The notes under the pieces are model-generated. The model ran no database searches and was not told the DNA's origin. It worked only from the letters and a program-made list of their open reading frames with translations. This document shows, one piece after another, positions 1-12,797 of a stretch of DNA of 64,000 nucleotides. Positions within the stretch are counted from its first letter, which is position 1, and the number at the start of each line of letters is the position of its first letter. The stretch is from assembly GCA_021014325.1 (NCBI GenBank), contig CM037462.1, positions 15,830,135 through 15,894,134 on the forward strand, in the 5' to 3' direction. A program made the translations under genes and the position numbers. The DNA comes from Plazaster borealis. Taxonomy: Eukaryota; Echinodermata; Asteroidea; Forcipulatida; Labidiasteridae.

Positions 1-1705
1 AGTTGAACAAAGGAGGGTCTGCGATTGGCGGCCATTACACACTTGTTGGTGTCTGTATGTAGACACTCCTCTCTGCATTCAAAAACACATGATTAAAAAC
101 ACACACAAGATTTATTGTCATTTATGATACCTTACTGTTTTATTAATTTACTTAAAATTAGCCTTAACTTAGTGAATAATCTTAGTTAACTTACTTACTT
201 AATCCGATATCCTTTAACTTACTTAGTACATTATTCCTAGTTTAATAATACTTACAAATACATGTGCATAATATCTTAATAGTAGGATATCGTTAATTAC
301 CTTGTATAATATAATCCTTAGCCTAAAAAATAGCAGTTTTATTACAATATGGTGGCCCCAGATTAATTTATTCACACAAAATATTTAACTTAGCAAAAAA
401 TATCATCAACATCAAAATACAAAAATTTATGCATGAAAAATAAAAAAAGTTTGACAAGACAGAAGACAAGATGGTCATTTTTAATGACCGACATGTTGAT
501 GATGACTAAAATTGATGCCACATATTAATACTATTTCATTTCTGGAAGTCCCTTACACTTAAAATTGGACTTTGTTGCATAATAAAATTGGGGGAAACAT
601 AGTAACAATAATGTATCCGAAAGCACACTCGATTTAACTGGACATTTTTTCAAGAAAAAAAAAAGTCTACCTATGCGAGTAAATGATGTGAACATTACAA
701 AATGAATTAAAGACTTATTGTCTTTCGTAACTTTGGAATCATTGTTCTTTTTCATCAAAATATTATGTCAAACTGCAGGGAGAAATAATTATTATTAAGA
801 ATCCAGTACTTTAATTACAGCTGAGGTAATTAACAAGCTCAACATCCCACCTCACATCTTACCACAATAGAAATCCTAAAATAGGTTATGTGACAGTCGA
901 AATTACATGTAGTAACATAAACTCAATTCAAAATTTGTCCAGAATAAGATATTTGTGTCAACTTAAACAAATAACATTACAAAATATGTATCATTATCAG
1001 ACTGGATAATCTGTAGTAAAAAACAAAACAAAAAACAAAAAAAAACGATTCATATTCGGTTCATAGCCCAAAATATCAGAAATATCATTCGACAGATTTG
1101 ATTCGAACGAGTCTGCCGTAGACTGAGCAGTATGTTTAGTACAGGTGTGAAGTGTCACTTTAAAATGCAATTTCGTCACTTTCAAAATTGTCAAAATGGA
1201 GAAATCCCCCCGGCTCTTCTATTAACAATTCAGTGACTAACGTTTGGATTGAGGAATTTGAAAAAGAATCACACACAATGTAGATTTTTGTTTTTTAAAG
1301 ACACCATAGATTCATAAACACACACACGCACAATACAGTTGGACTGTGATCTTAGATGTGACACTGTACCGCAAATCTGACTAATTCAGGATTTGTCGAT
1401 AATATCTTGGATTTACACATAAACTCAACGACGTGCACAAATAATAAGATTCTCTCGAAAGCCAGTTAGTCCTGAAAATCTAGCGAAATTGATTGAGGGG
1501 TTATTAGGAGTTGTGGTTTTTTTCCCCTTGAATACTACAGGGACATTTCAATCAGGGGGGATTGGTTTAAATATTCCACATTAAAACGGTTGGTGAGACT
1601 TATATTGAATGCATTAAAAGACTATTCCAAGAACTGTGGATGATGATCTCTGTCAATGCTTGATCCTTGAGGTCAGGGGAAGCATAACTGATCATGTTCG
1701 TCTCA
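1..1705. other. Downstream flank, no gene seen
   Basis: Very AT-rich sequence with many stop codons in all frames. Oligo-A and CA stretches occur near 1021-1043 and 1317-1330. I see no coding exon, RNA gene or clear repeat boundary here. Confidence 0.5.
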
Positions 1706-2248
1706 CAGGGTTAGAAATTAACACCGAGGGCAGTACTCTTAGCGTTGGGCCAGAGCCGTATATTGAGAGAGTTGCGACAACTTGCGATTAGAAGCCATTT
1801 TTTCTCCAAAAAATGCATTGGCGAATACAGGGTGCCAGACTAGTCTGCCCATTGAGTTGTACTGCATTTTGGAACAAAATGGCGTCCAGCAACCACGTGA
1901 CCGGAGAAAGCTGGTCCCTCCATGTCGCAACTCTCTCAATACACAGCTCTGCCTTGGGCCAATAAAATCACGACCGGCCAAGCCCAGTGGTCTTGTGTTT
2001 TCCAATTGACCAATAACAGTAAATACCTCATTGTGTAATATCTTCTTTGTGAAGAAATGTTGACAATGAATCTGATATATCTTTCAATTCTGTTGAGCAT
2101 CGAAGTAACCATGACAAATGAGAAAGATCTTCTCTTAGTGCTTGTTCAACTCATTTTGAATCTCGTCTTGTAAAATAAGTTTTGGTCCAGCAAAATTAAG
2201 CTACAAGCCCTGCAGTCTTGTGGATTTCCCCCCTAAATTCGAGCCCTG
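1706..2248 (-). repeat. Family A inverted-repeat element, interrupted
   Basis: Ends resemble the other family A copies: start cagggttagaaatt and end attcgagccctg. It shares the internal words cttgtaaaataag and tacaagccctg. A foldback element at about 1751-1951 interrupts it. Terminal inverted repeats with no ORF suggest a non-autonomous DNA transposon. Confidence 0.7.
1751..1951. mobile_element. Foldback MITE nested in family A
   Basis: The left arm ATTGAGAGAGTTGCGACA is mirrored by TGTCGCAACTCTCTCAAT near the right end, with GAGC/GCTC termini. A related copy is at about 30922-31110. The flanking TTGGGCC occurs on both sides (1745-1751 and 1954-1960) and may be the target duplication. No coding capacity. 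Confidence 0.7.
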
Positions 2249-3033
2249 TCTCACCTCGGTCATTCTCTTCGCAAAACCCATCTTAAAGTATACATTCAGG
2301 GTTGTATTGGCACATCATCAACTCTACATTGATAAAACTGTTACTTAAAGGGAAGATTCAGTATTCAAAGAAGAAGAAAAAAGGAAAGTTGGCAAAACAA
2401 AACACATCTTCAAACTCCCTTAGTATGAAATTTGTAGGAGTAACCGAAGCTCTAAGACGTTTATCTTTAAAAAAGAAAGAAGATACATTCCATAGATGCC
2501 TGTTTACAAACCTAATACTGAATTTTCCCATAGTTCGATGTTTTTCTTAATAATTGGACTTATTATCAAAAAATTAGACAATGGCTAAATCTGGCGACAT
2601 TAATCGTTATGACATTTCATTATTTAACATCTTTACAATAAACATTTGCACCTGAGATAAGACAAAGACATTGATAATTATATACACACACACACGCTTA
2701 TCATCCACACACCCATACAGTAAGCACTCCCATACAACAGACAGACACCCTGACGCACACTGACAGACCAACATACACACCCACACACGCACACACAGAC
2801 AAACCCTGCCATTCACTACTAGTCAACACTCACTACTAGAGGAGACATATTTTTGCAGATCAAGAATTTCACTTGTAAAACATACAGCGCGGGTTGCTTT
2901 TTGAGATACGATGGACACGGGCACTATTTGTTTGGGGGTAAATCTGTCTGTATACACCCACACCAAACAGTGTACCCCTCCAGTGTCACCCATACCTCAA
3001 AAAGGCTAATTGAAGTGATCAAATAGCTATTTA
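2249..3033. other. No gene; CA-rich microsatellite inside
   Basis: Holds an A/G-rich stretch at 2367-2390 and an interrupted CA repeat at about 2680-2795. The open frame across the CA tract encodes only low-complexity Cys/Val residues. No gene supported. Confidence 0.5.
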
Positions 3034-3216
3034 TAGACCTTTATCATGGTGTGGCCATCTTCTTCTTTTTTTCCCAATCAGAACCAATGTAACCAAACCG
3101 AGGCTGGGGGAAAAATAGTCTGGTTACTTTTTCAGTGCAATGAATACTGGCATTCATTACTGATATTGGATACAGGGAACATGACCAAGATGGTGTCAGC
3201 ATGATACACAGGTCTA
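3034..3216. mobile_element. Family J short inverted-repeat element
   Basis: Begins tagacctttatcatg and ends catgatacacaggtcta. The interior has aaccaatgtaaccaaaccgagg and attcattactg words shared with copies at 47848-48022, 53674-53795 and 56522-56701. A ~180-bp MITE with no ORF. Confidence 0.75.
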
Positions 3217-4109
3217 TTGAGTGTTGAGAAGCAGGAAGACAGGATTAACCCCAGACCACCATTTCCTCCCTCCCTTTAAACCTAAGCTGCCCTGATCTTA
3301 AACTTACTTTACTTACTTGTTACAATCTTAAGCTTACTTAAAGTTAAACCTACATTACCATTATAGAACCCAGCAATGGCTGATTGTGCGTTCGCTCTTT
3401 TAGTGTATCTGCTGCAATGGTTAGCAGTTTATGAACTGCCTCGATCTTTTTACAAGATGGCATATTGCTATGCTCATTTGATTGTACTGACACCTAAATG
3501 GGTTGCAGTAAAAGCCACATCACAACCAAACAAAAATTAGACAAGCATTTAAAGCATACAACGGTTACGACCTAACTTATACGACCTTAAAGGTCAAAAC
3601 TGACAGGTATGACCTTGACATGAATCGAGCCACCAGGGTTCAAAACGGTTAAAACTTACCTCTTTTTTTTATTGTAAATAATTACGGAATATGAATGCTG
3701 TTCCGCGTAAATATACGATTTTTTATTCTTGTGTAATAATGCATTGTCTATTATTGCAGTCTTCCCTACTTAAAAAATGCATGCTTCCAACCAAGCTTTC
3801 AACGAGCACTCTGTATTAATGTTACATCAGTGACTGCACGCTTTCAAATCATAAGAAAACATCAAGAGAGGGCATCACTGACCACACAATGCATGCTTTG
3901 GCTATTGAACTAACATCTTCGATACACCAAGATGACAAGGAAGTGAGTGAGATACAGAAGATATACCTAAAATGGATTCACTACGCACAGCAAACACTTC
4001 AAGTGTTTTCACAATCAGCTCCGAATAAAAAGTGTCACATTTTGTGACTCTCTGATAAGGGTTGTTGATACTGAATACTGTTAACACATCACGCCAATTG
4101 AGATTTTAT
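3217..4109. other. No gene or recognised repeat
   Basis: AT-rich sequence between the family J element and the minisatellite. I see only short chance open frames. Confidence 0.45.
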
Positions 4110-4600
4110 GGTAAATACATGCCCGATTAAAAATTTGTTGAGGTTTTTACCATTCTGGCTTGTTGCAACACATGCCCGATTGAGAATTTGTCCAGGTTTT
4201 TACCATTCTGGCTTGTTGCAACACATGCCCGATTGAAATTCATTCGGCTTTTTACCATTCCGGCCTTTCACCATTCCGGCCTTTCAACAACGCAAGCCCA
4301 ATTGAGAATTGATAAGTGTTTTCAACACTCTGACTTGTTGCAACCAAAAGCCCGATTGGGAATTCATTCAGATTTGTTGCATTCAGGCCTTTCCACAACA
4401 CAAGCCCAATTGATAATTTTAAAATGTTTTTACCATTCCAGCTTGCTGCAACACAAGCGAGATTGAGAATTTATTAGGATTTTGACCATTCCAGCTTTTT
4501 CCCCCAACACAAGCCCGTGTGAGATTTTCCAAGTGTTTTCACCATTCTGGCTTGTTAAAACACAAGTCCGATTGAGAATTCCATGCAGATTTTTGCAACG
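4110..4600. repeat. Minisatellite, roughly 50-60-bp unit, about 9 copies
   Basis: Diverged tandem copies of a unit containing acaagcccgattgagaatt and ttttaccattctggcttgtt. Units vary in length and sequence, indicating an old array. No coding role is apparent. Confidence 0.8.
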
Positions 4601-5517
4601 ACTCAATCAATGTAACAACCTGTCCGACAATACTCAGTACAACAAACCCCAGGTAGTGATTCGAAGCTGTTAGGTTTCATAAATGGCTTACTTAATACAT
4701 AACTACTTAATAAACTTAACTTAAACTGAACTTAAACTTAAAATAATATATAAAATCCTCTGCAGGTAATTTTAAAAATAATGAGTTACTGTAGATTAAA
4801 GTTAAACTTAACATAAAAGCCGCATAGCATTAACCCTTTACATCACGATTGTATCTCCATCCATCCAATTTGCTTATTGCAAACCAAATTCAGTTGCTTT
4901 GTGGTGCCACAATAATTGCTTTAGAAGTAAACTTACTTTGTAATTATGTTGTTAAAAAATTTATCAAATACTGGTGATTTTGTTAAGTCTTGATTATTCG
5001 TAAACTCTACACATTTTACATTCACTGCACATTTTAGTACTAAAATCATGACAAATATTTCAAAATCGACCGCGAAGACTGCGCATTTTACCAAACTGCA
5101 ATGATTAACATGAGTAACAGTGAAAATAAGCTTGTGACTGTGCACACAACGACAGCGTAAACATCATTTGTATCATTCGACTGAGATGAACAACAACATC
5201 TTATTGTTTTGGCGGGGTTTTTTTCTCTTCACAATAACCCCAAAGCTTAACATAAAAGAACGTCTCTACAAGCAAGACAAAATGAAGTACACTGTTTCCA
5301 TTTCATTTCCAACTTAAAAAAAAAATTCACTAAGGTAACAATATCTTGATCACTTTGAATCAAATCATGTTCATTCAACTTCAAACTAGGTTTTGAAAAG
5401 CAAAAATTTTGAGGAAAAGTCAGAATTGTGATTGCATATTTATATCTGAATATCCAGACAGGTGGGTGTTCTACAAATGAGAAACCCCAACTGTACAGGC
5501 TGTTACATTTTAAAGTG
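4601..5517. other. No gene or recognised repeat
   Basis: AT-rich non-coding sequence with a few homopolymer A runs (for example 5317-5326). Nothing further supported. Confidence 0.45.
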
Positions 5518-5724
5518 CGTATAGACGATGTGACCTCTGTTTACATTCAAACCGCCCTCTGTTGACAAAGCACTGTCCAAGTCATGTTCCGCCGGGCAAG
5601 AAGATGCGTATTCATGGTAAAATTGCATGTACTTTCTAGCTGGCTGTCAAGTACACAAAGGTTTTGCCCGGCGACATGCGCGCGCATCATGTTCGAGTGA
5701 CGTCAGAGGTCACATCGTCTATAC
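5518..5724. mobile_element. MITE-like element with ~20-bp inverted repeats
   Basis: Left end gtatagacgatgtgacctct is the reverse complement of the right end agaggtcacatcgtctatac. About 207 bp, no ORF of its own. Confidence 0.75.
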
Positions 5725-5727
5725 ACA

Positions 5728-5920
5728 GTGGCATAACCAGAGGGAGCCCCGCCCCCTTCCCCTCCAATCCGACCCCTTACCCCCCCCCCCCCCCCAAATG
5801 AGATCGAAATGCACAAATGAATGGTTCAATACATTAAATAGCCCTCCCTTCAAATTATGTGTCTTTTGCCCCCCCGCTTGCTCCCCCAACCCCAAAATTA
5901 AAACGTCTGGTTACGCCAAC
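5728..5920. mobile_element. C-rich inverted-repeat element (family R)
   Basis: Ends gtggcataaccag and ctggttacgccaac are imperfect inverted repeats. The interior is poly-C, with a run of about 17 C near 5779. A similar but reversed copy with G runs is at 47222-47415. Confidence 0.6.
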
Positions 5921-6411
5921 GTTTGTACAGACTCTCTCTAACACAGTACAGCTATGTCTTTCTATCCATGACTGCAAGATCAGATTTTTGAAGGCATGGG
6001 GGGGGGTGATCTGTCCTACACAAAACCCTGAAAACAGGGAAAAATCTTGACGGAGATCACAGGCCCGAAAAGTAGAAAGATTGTAAACATGACAAGTAAT
6101 TAGGTGGGATAGAATGTCATTTTACGGAGTACAACATACCTAAATATGTCAATGGGTTTTCAATACTAAATGAGATCATGCAAGTTAGAGTGCTTGTATG
6201 CATAATTTAAAAAAGTCTAATTAACTGATTAATTATCAATTACATTGGAATCCTATTAAGTTAAATCAAGTAAAGAAATGTTCCGTCCGAGAGGAAGTCG
6301 CTTGTGACCTTGGATTGCCTTACAAGGAAGATACATACAAGGTTTGACTTTTACTTCTTCAGTAACAAGCCAGACAGAGTCGAGATCAATACTTGTTGAT
6401 CCACTTGCCCA

Positions 6412-6693
6412 CTAGCTTTTTAATAACTGGTCCATAATCCAAAGGTGGTTTTCTTGTAATGTTCTCATTATCATGAGATTTGAATTGAAAGCCGTGTCGA
6501 CAATCTGTGTACTGCAGTCATGCACCCACAGTTGTGGAACGTGTCGGGTAAAGAAACGACTTTTGAAAGTGTCCATAGCACAGCTGAGAAACTCCAAGAA
6601 CGAGAACTCAGCTGATAAGCTGGTAAGCTGCATGCCTGGTACTCCTGCCAGTGATTCAAGGGTAGCTTTGGAAAGCAATGGGTCAAATTTCAT
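6412..6693 (-). CDS. Candidate coding exon of unknown gene (weak)
   Basis: An open frame of 93 codons ends TAG at 6412. Its right edge overlaps an inverted-repeat element at 6680-6783, so the ATG there is probably not a genuine start. Inside it are possible acceptors such as CACTGGCAG and AGGCATGCAG. The peptide after these (FSFLEFLSCAMDTF, PQLWVHDCSTQ, NLMIMRTLQENHLW, ending QLLKS) looks protein-like in composition. I do not recognise the family and see no second exon. It could be the last exon of a minus-strand gene, or chance. Confidence 0.25.
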   Translation of the reverse strand: MKFDPLLSKATLESLAGVPGMQLTSLSAEFSFLEFLSCAMDTFKSRFFTRHVPQLWVHDCSTQIVDTAFNSNLMIMRTLQENHLWIMDQLLKS

Positions 6694-6783
6694 GGCTCTT
6701 GCTTACCAAGGAATTCTGCCCATAAAACAATGCGCCGTAAGCGCAGAATTCCGCGTTAAGCAGAGCCATGAAATTGGACCCTG
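6680..6783. mobile_element. Family O short foldback element
   Basis: Begins gggtcaaatttcatggctct and ends gagccatgaaattggaccct, a near-complete inverted repeat of about 104 bp. The interior holds gaattctgc and gcagaattc words. Relatives at 10443-10520 (partial), 16487-16739 and 52195-52317. Confidence 0.8.
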
Positions 6784-6903
6784 CTGAAACCACTTTCAGG
6801 GGAATTTAAACTGGTCTTCAGGGGATTAAACTAGCCTCTGGCTAGCATTAAGAAACAGTAATTAGTTTTACGAGTCTCACAGCATTTTAAGGTGTAATAC
6901 ACG

Positions 6904-7160
6904 TAGACCCCCTTGCATGGGCAGCCATCGGCGAGGTCAACCAATGAAAACGCTATGCACAACTCTCAGCCAAATACAGGCCAAGTCCGAATTATGCAAC
7001 TTCGGCTTACGGCTATGGCTGTAATGACAATGTTGACTTTTTCAAAGTTCCAGCCGTAGCCACTGACGAAGCCATTAATTTCGAACACAGGGGGTTAGGT
7101 CTTCCTTTGACCTAAGCGAGGGCGCTGTTTACCCTTGTGATGTCATACGCAAGGGGTCTA
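6904..7160. mobile_element. Inverted-repeat element
   Basis: Ends tagacccccttgcatg and gcaaggggtcta are inverted, and internal gaagccattaa and cgtaagccgaa words partly pair. About 257 bp with no ORF. Only one copy seen in the window. Confidence 0.55.
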
Positions 7161-8189
7161 TGGGAATGCATCTCGAATCTACAATGACGAATCTTTGTCA
7201 TCTTTAGACACTGAATATCCACTACAATTCTTGAATGCCATTCAAAAGGTTACACCCGATATTTTTTACCGGACATTCAGTAATTGAGACAACTCTAGTT
7301 GGGTATGATCAAATCATGTTTCAAGTTGGTACTTCAAAAAAAAAAAAAAAAAAAAATAAGCATGCCTTATATTGCATGTCAAACAGGCAAGGCAGCTCAA
7401 AGATAATTCCCGGAATAATTATTCTAAAATATTGCCAAATAAACCCACGAGTTGATTCAAAATAAAAAAAAAACAAGGTCACTTCACCCTGTTGTAAGCA
7501 ATTTTATCTCAAATTAACTTATCTTAAAACTTGCACTTGATACGTTCATTAGTATTTCACATTAATTATAAACAAAAAAACATGGAAAGTTAATGGCAGC
7601 TTTTTTTATGTAAGAATGATCGATACTTTAACTTTAGAACTACTTAATTCATAATCATAACTTAAAAATAGTTTTAAAATTAACTAGGTCCCTATGCTAG
7701 AGTTTAGAAATACTTGTACCTTTAGGTCCTTTTTCATAAACTAACTCCTTTAATATAATCCACACGGAATGTAAAAATAAACTTAATATTAAATCTTACT
7801 GAAGAAGTTTTTAAAGGCAAATAGACATAATTACAAACAAAATTTAAATTGGCTTTGTTATAGCCAGGAGCAAGCTAGAGGGATTTTGCCGACTGCTTCC
7901 AATGCAACTCTGCAAAGTCTACCCCGTCAACATCAACTCTTGAATAATTAAGCCGTGTATTTTTGTTCCTACGAAAATCAGAATTGATTTTTTATGTAGG
8001 TTTATTTTTTATTAAGGAAGTAATACTGCAACAGAGTAATACTTTGAATCCTGTGATGTCAATACTTCACTACAGGAAAAAAATAAGACCTACTTTAGCT
8101 GTTCTAAATTTTGAGTTATACAGGATATTAAACCCTCATTGATCATGATCGACCCCGACATAGGAAAAGGCCCCCAAACCATGTGGATA
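7161..8189. other. No gene; oligo-A tract
   Basis: AT-rich non-coding DNA with an A run of about 20 starting at 7338. No coding or RNA feature recognised. Confidence 0.45.
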
Positions 8190-8705
8190 GATAATCAACC
8201 TACCTGAAAAGATTCACTCCCCACATTGGGCATGATATACCCCCAACCTGGAAAGATTCACCCCCGATGGGGCATGATATACCCCCTACCTGGAAAGATT
8301 CACCCCGATGGGGCATGATTTACCCCCAACCTGGAAAGATTCACTCCCCTCATTGGGCATGATATACCCCCTACCTGGAAAGATTCACCCCCGATGGGGC
8401 ATGATATACCCCCAACCTGGAAAGATTCACCCCCGATGGGGCATGATATACCCCCTACCTGGAAAGATTCACCCCCGATGGGGCATGATATACCCCCAAC
8501 CTGGAAAGATTCACCCCCGATGGGGCATGATTTACCCCAACCTGGAAAGATTCACCCCCGATGGGGCATGATATACCCCCTACCTGGAAAGATTCACCCC
8601 CGATGGGGCATGATATACCCCCTACCTGGAAAGATTCACCCCCGATGGGGCATGATTTACCCCAACCTGGAAAGATTCACCCCCCTTATAGGTCATGACA
8701 TAACC
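8190..8705. repeat. Minisatellite, about 42-bp unit, about 12 copies
   Basis: Tandem units built from ggcatgatatacccc, acctggaaagattca and cccccgatg. Spacing between successive catgat words is 41-43 bp. Two plus-strand frames stay open through the array only because the unit lacks stops; I do not treat that as a gene. Confidence 0.92.
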
Positions 8706-8885
8706 CCTACATGGAAGGGTACCCGCCTACAGGGAAGTTCCCCCATTAACGATGCACCCCCTACAGGGCAGAGCCCCCCCCCCCCTTCTCCCCATGCGGC
8801 ATAATGTACCCCCTACAGAGAAGGTCCCCCATTAACGATGCACCCCCCTACAGGGCAGAGCCCGACCCCCTACAGGGGATGTGTT
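8706..8885. repeat. C-rich degenerate repeats abutting the minisatellite
   Basis: Units around ccccctacagggcagagccc and ccattaacgatgca occur twice or more. They look like a higher-order relative of the neighbouring 42-bp array. Confidence 0.65.
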
Positions 8886-9751
8886 TGCCCTAACAATTCC
8901 TATAATCTCTTTTGTTAACATCTAATCCTAATGCCTCCATCTATTGAACGGGGTTAGCTTTTGTACATACATTGACCAGAAAGCTTTTACATTACCAAGT
9001 ATTAAAGAAATCAATTAGATGACCTCAGGGAATATCCATAACTACGTTCAAAATTTCAGCGCCAAAAAAAAATTAAAGTAACCTATCTACAAAATTAAAA
9101 ATAAATCCAATAATAGTTGCACTGTCTGCTTGAGAACACACCTTCCGAACTAGAGTTTTGTTTTTCGAGGGGGAAAGTGTGTTGCCCAACACAACGTCCT
9201 GTTTCCTTTTCCAATCTACTGCAATCAATATCAAGTAAACAAGTCTTGAAGATGAGGAGTTTGCCAAACGCTCAACATTTAATCCCTTCCAGATGATTTC
9301 AATTTTTTTCTGGCTTGACTTTTTAATCGATTGCCTTCGAGGTGCTTCATTTGCCCGTGATTCTAAACGGAAGTTCAGCAGCGAGAGCAAAAAAGCCCCC
9401 CCAGGAAAGCTTAGGATATTTTTGAAACTGTTTACCGAAGTGATTTGGGGATTGTCGGAGGCTACATTTGAACGGGGCAATCCTTCCTAAACGACAAAGA
9501 AATCAGGCAGGTACGGGGAAGGCCAATTTACTATCGCTAAATCAATTCTCGTTGGATTATACAAATGAGCAATTTACGGAGTGATAGTCTGTGTGAACAA
9601 GAGCTGGACATTCTTCTAGGATGAGATAATAACCTAGAGAGATGAAATCTCACTAATGCACTATGAGTCATCATTCCTATTCTAAGAAGAATTTTACATC
9701 CATGTGCTCAATGTCTGTTACTGGGATGAGATTTGTGAAAATTCCTTAATC
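8886..9751. other. No convincing gene
   Basis: A 135-codon minus-strand frame (9073-9480) is the longest opening here but shows no family motif, splice context or conservation that I can recognise. Otherwise featureless. Confidence 0.4.
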
Positions 9752-9980
9752 GCAGAGTCCGGTGACCGGGTTTCCCGCTTAAACTAGACACAGAACCTAC
9801 CGGATGTTACAATTCAGGAGGTTTACAGACTCTGTGCCTCACCAGAAATACAAAACTACAAGGTTTGCTCACATTGTGGACTTTTCCTGGATCGTTGGTG
9901 ACTGCTTCACTTCTTTTATGAAAATTTGAAGGCTCAAGGGTTTTTTTTGAGAAAATCCTAAAATCAGGAAAATTCCTAAG
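9752..9980. repeat. Dispersed repeat, also at 48381-48590
   Basis: The block gatgttacaattcaggagg, tttacagactctgtgc and accagaaatacaaaactac recurs at 48411-48470 in the same orientation. No termini identified. Confidence 0.6.
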
Positions 9981-10626
9981 AAATCTCATGCCTGCTATTA
10001 AGGTTATCACAGTATCAATTGCTCAACTTTGCTCCTCCCATACACCACATTTTCATCATGGGAAACTGTTGATACTTCCATTTAAAAACAATCTAAACAA
10101 ATCAAACACTGTTTTTATGAATCTTAAAACAGTCAAATTAATTATAAAAAAAAAGACTTCAGTATCTGGTAATGTACCGATTCATATCAGATTATGTCTA
10201 ATTTATGGGCAGAGTTATAAAACTTGCTTTTACACTCAAGAGAAAAATGGAGAAACAAATTGGTTTTTATTTAACTAATTCCTTGCAAAGTAAATAGTAG
10301 ATATGCAAAACCGTTATTGAGTTTTGTTTAGTTTATGAAACTGAGATACTACGATGAGCGCAATAATGTAAAATGAGGCATTTGGTATCAAGATAACGTG
10401 ATAACGTTTTTTCCAAGAATAGAGTTGACTTAGTCTGTAACCAGGGCCCAATTGCATGGCTCTGTGTACTGCGGAAGTCCGCGCTTAAGGTCATACTTCA
10501 CACATACAGGTTTAAGCGCCAAAAATGTCTACGATAGCTGTGTAAGCAAAGATTTCTTTAGAAACGTAAAGTGTGATTGGGCAATTCTTTGTTAGCAGTA
10601 AAGTCCGCTAACATTAAACGTTAATT

Positions 10627-10987
10627 TTAAAGATATTATACAGGATTGGTAGAGCTGACAAAATAGTCACAGACAGTGTTCATGTTTTGTGTGATCAACC
10701 ATCTACAATAATCCATTGTGTGAGTCACGAGAAATAGTGACAAACCATGCACAATTTTCAGCATGTAAACACATTGTCCTTACTTTCGGTTGTTACAACC
10801 GAAATCAGCTGTTGTGTTTTATTTTTCTAGGTTTTCAGATACAGTTATCTTGGAATATGACTTCATTTCAGAGGGAAACATTTCAAAGAAAATATTGTTC
10901 TCGTGTGAACTTCATAATCAGTAAGCTTTCAGACAAAAAACTAAACAATCTTTTTTATCCTTTACCAATCTTGTATAAAAACTTTAA
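10627..10987 (+). mobile_element. Family C TTAA-flanked MITE
   Basis: Begins TTAAAGATATTATACAGGAT and ends ATCTTGTATAAAAACTTTAA. The interior gtcacagacagtgttcatg and atgacttcatttcagaggga is shared with copies at 14745-15136 and 60393-61305. Termini are imperfect inverted repeats within TTAA. Confidence 0.8.
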
Positions 10988-12797
10988 GGGGGCCATGCGA
11001 TTGGGCTCAGCTGCTTTACTTCCTCAGCAAACTCTCAAACCTTGCACGACTCATAATCCCTAATCTAAAATCCAAAACAATTAAACTAACTCACTTAAGA
11101 ATTTGCATCCCTAATGTATACCAACTCATTATGCGAGATACATGATGAATATTCATTAGACTCATGAGTCTTATAACAGTCTGGTTAACGGTTACCAGTT
11201 ACATCTGGTACTCCGCAGCTAATTCCGATTTGTACCTAAATCACCCGTTCTATATAAATTCTTGTCTAATAGAAGAGACCGATTTCACAGAGTCCAGATA
11301 ATACAGAGATGCATATATTAATATAATTAGCATACTTAATCATGCGGTTAGGATAGCAGACACATGCACAAACATACACCATTGAGTTCACATATAAATT
11401 CTCACCATCCACACATGCTATTAATAGTACTATATTCAAGCATAACCACATGCAACCTGATAAAATTGAAGGCTGGAAACATTCGCCATAAAAATATGGG
11501 TTTTTTAATAATCACCGCAATAAGACTTGTGTACGGGCCGATCAGTACCGGATCAACAATAAGCCCAATACTTTAAGATGTTAAACCCACAAGATAATGC
11601 CATGTCATTTGCTTATGAGCTTACTCATTTGCATTTGACCTTTTATCAATTGCCAAATGACCAAGCCGGTAACTTAGGCCGAGCATTCCAAAGCCGTCCG
11701 ACCCCCCCAAAAACAGTCCATTAGTAACATCAACACTGCACAGACCTTTACAAATAACCCCCAAACATTCATTCCTATCTGAACATTTTGGCCTGAGAAA
11801 CAGTCCCCCAATATGACGAGTTCCAACCACGGTGACTCGGCAGAGAAGCGGATTATTCGCCTCCGACCGAGACTCTATCTGTGTAATCCAGCTTAAGGTG
11901 ACAGAAAACCTCAAGAGATTCCCCCGACGTTATTTTTGTACATAGTGAGTGGGGGATACTTCTAGTCCTGTAGGCAGCAGCAGCAAAGTTTAAGATGAAC
12001 GCAGCAGCAGAGAACGAGATATTTATCTGTGAATGACACTGGAGAGACGAGGGGGCAGCACTCGACGGAATGCTCGAGTGACTTCAGGCCCCGATGCAAA
12101 CAATAGAATCCGAAATGATTGTAATCTAAACCCAGGGGGGTAAGCGACGCCAATCACAACAAGAGATAAATAATCTCGCTCCATTTACCCTCGACTAGTT
12201 TTCAAGCTCTAAAAGCAAATACATCCAAAACCGCCTGCCCGCGACGGGGGTGAAACGTTCTGAAAGTGAACGCTGGAGGGGAACTCTATCAAGTTCTTAA
12301 TGCGTCAGCTTCAGAACTAAAGTGAGAACATTGAACACATCCCGATACATCATCCCCTACCCTCCCCCCGAGAGGAAAACATTATCGTCATTGTGACTTA
12401 TATGTGAGCTTTTTTTTTTAAAGGAAAATATAACAGAAATCTTCACACGGCCAAGGTAGCAGTTCTGTACAGGAACCCCTTGCAGCACACGTTCACACTT
12501 GACTTGATTTTATATTTTAAAAGCAAAAAGTAATCCCGACTGAATCGTGTGTAGACTCTCGTCACTTACATCACTCTCTATGAGATGACCTTTGACACAC
12601 GCTGTGACCTTTACCCTCGCAAGTGCTTTCATCTCTGGTGTGCTTATATAGATATTGTTCCCCATTATCAGAAGTCCCTGTCCACAATTGAAGACAGATG
12701 TTTGCTGGATACGATTCATTCACAGACAGCTGTAACAATACCATACCCCAAAAACAAATCAATATATATTTGATCATGGCAATGTAACACACAAGAG
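10988..12797. other. Unassigned flank below TNPO1
   Basis: Contains relatively GC-richer sequence at about 11950-12400 with CAG triplets, not matching any repeat seen elsewhere in the window. It might be TNPO1 3' UTR or an unrelated regulatory block; sequence alone does not decide. Confidence 0.35.

Noticed and set aside
8308..8804. Periodic open frames of 87 and 136 codons
   Set aside because: They lie entirely in the 42-bp minisatellite; openness follows from the unit sequence.
9073..9480. 135-codon minus-strand open frame
   Set aside because: Longest opening in its area but no recognisable motif, no splice context and overlapping open frame on the other strand; best explained by chance.
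10716..11063. 115-codon plus-strand open frame
   Set aside because: Mostly within the family C MITE at 10627-10987, and similar copies elsewhere are not open.
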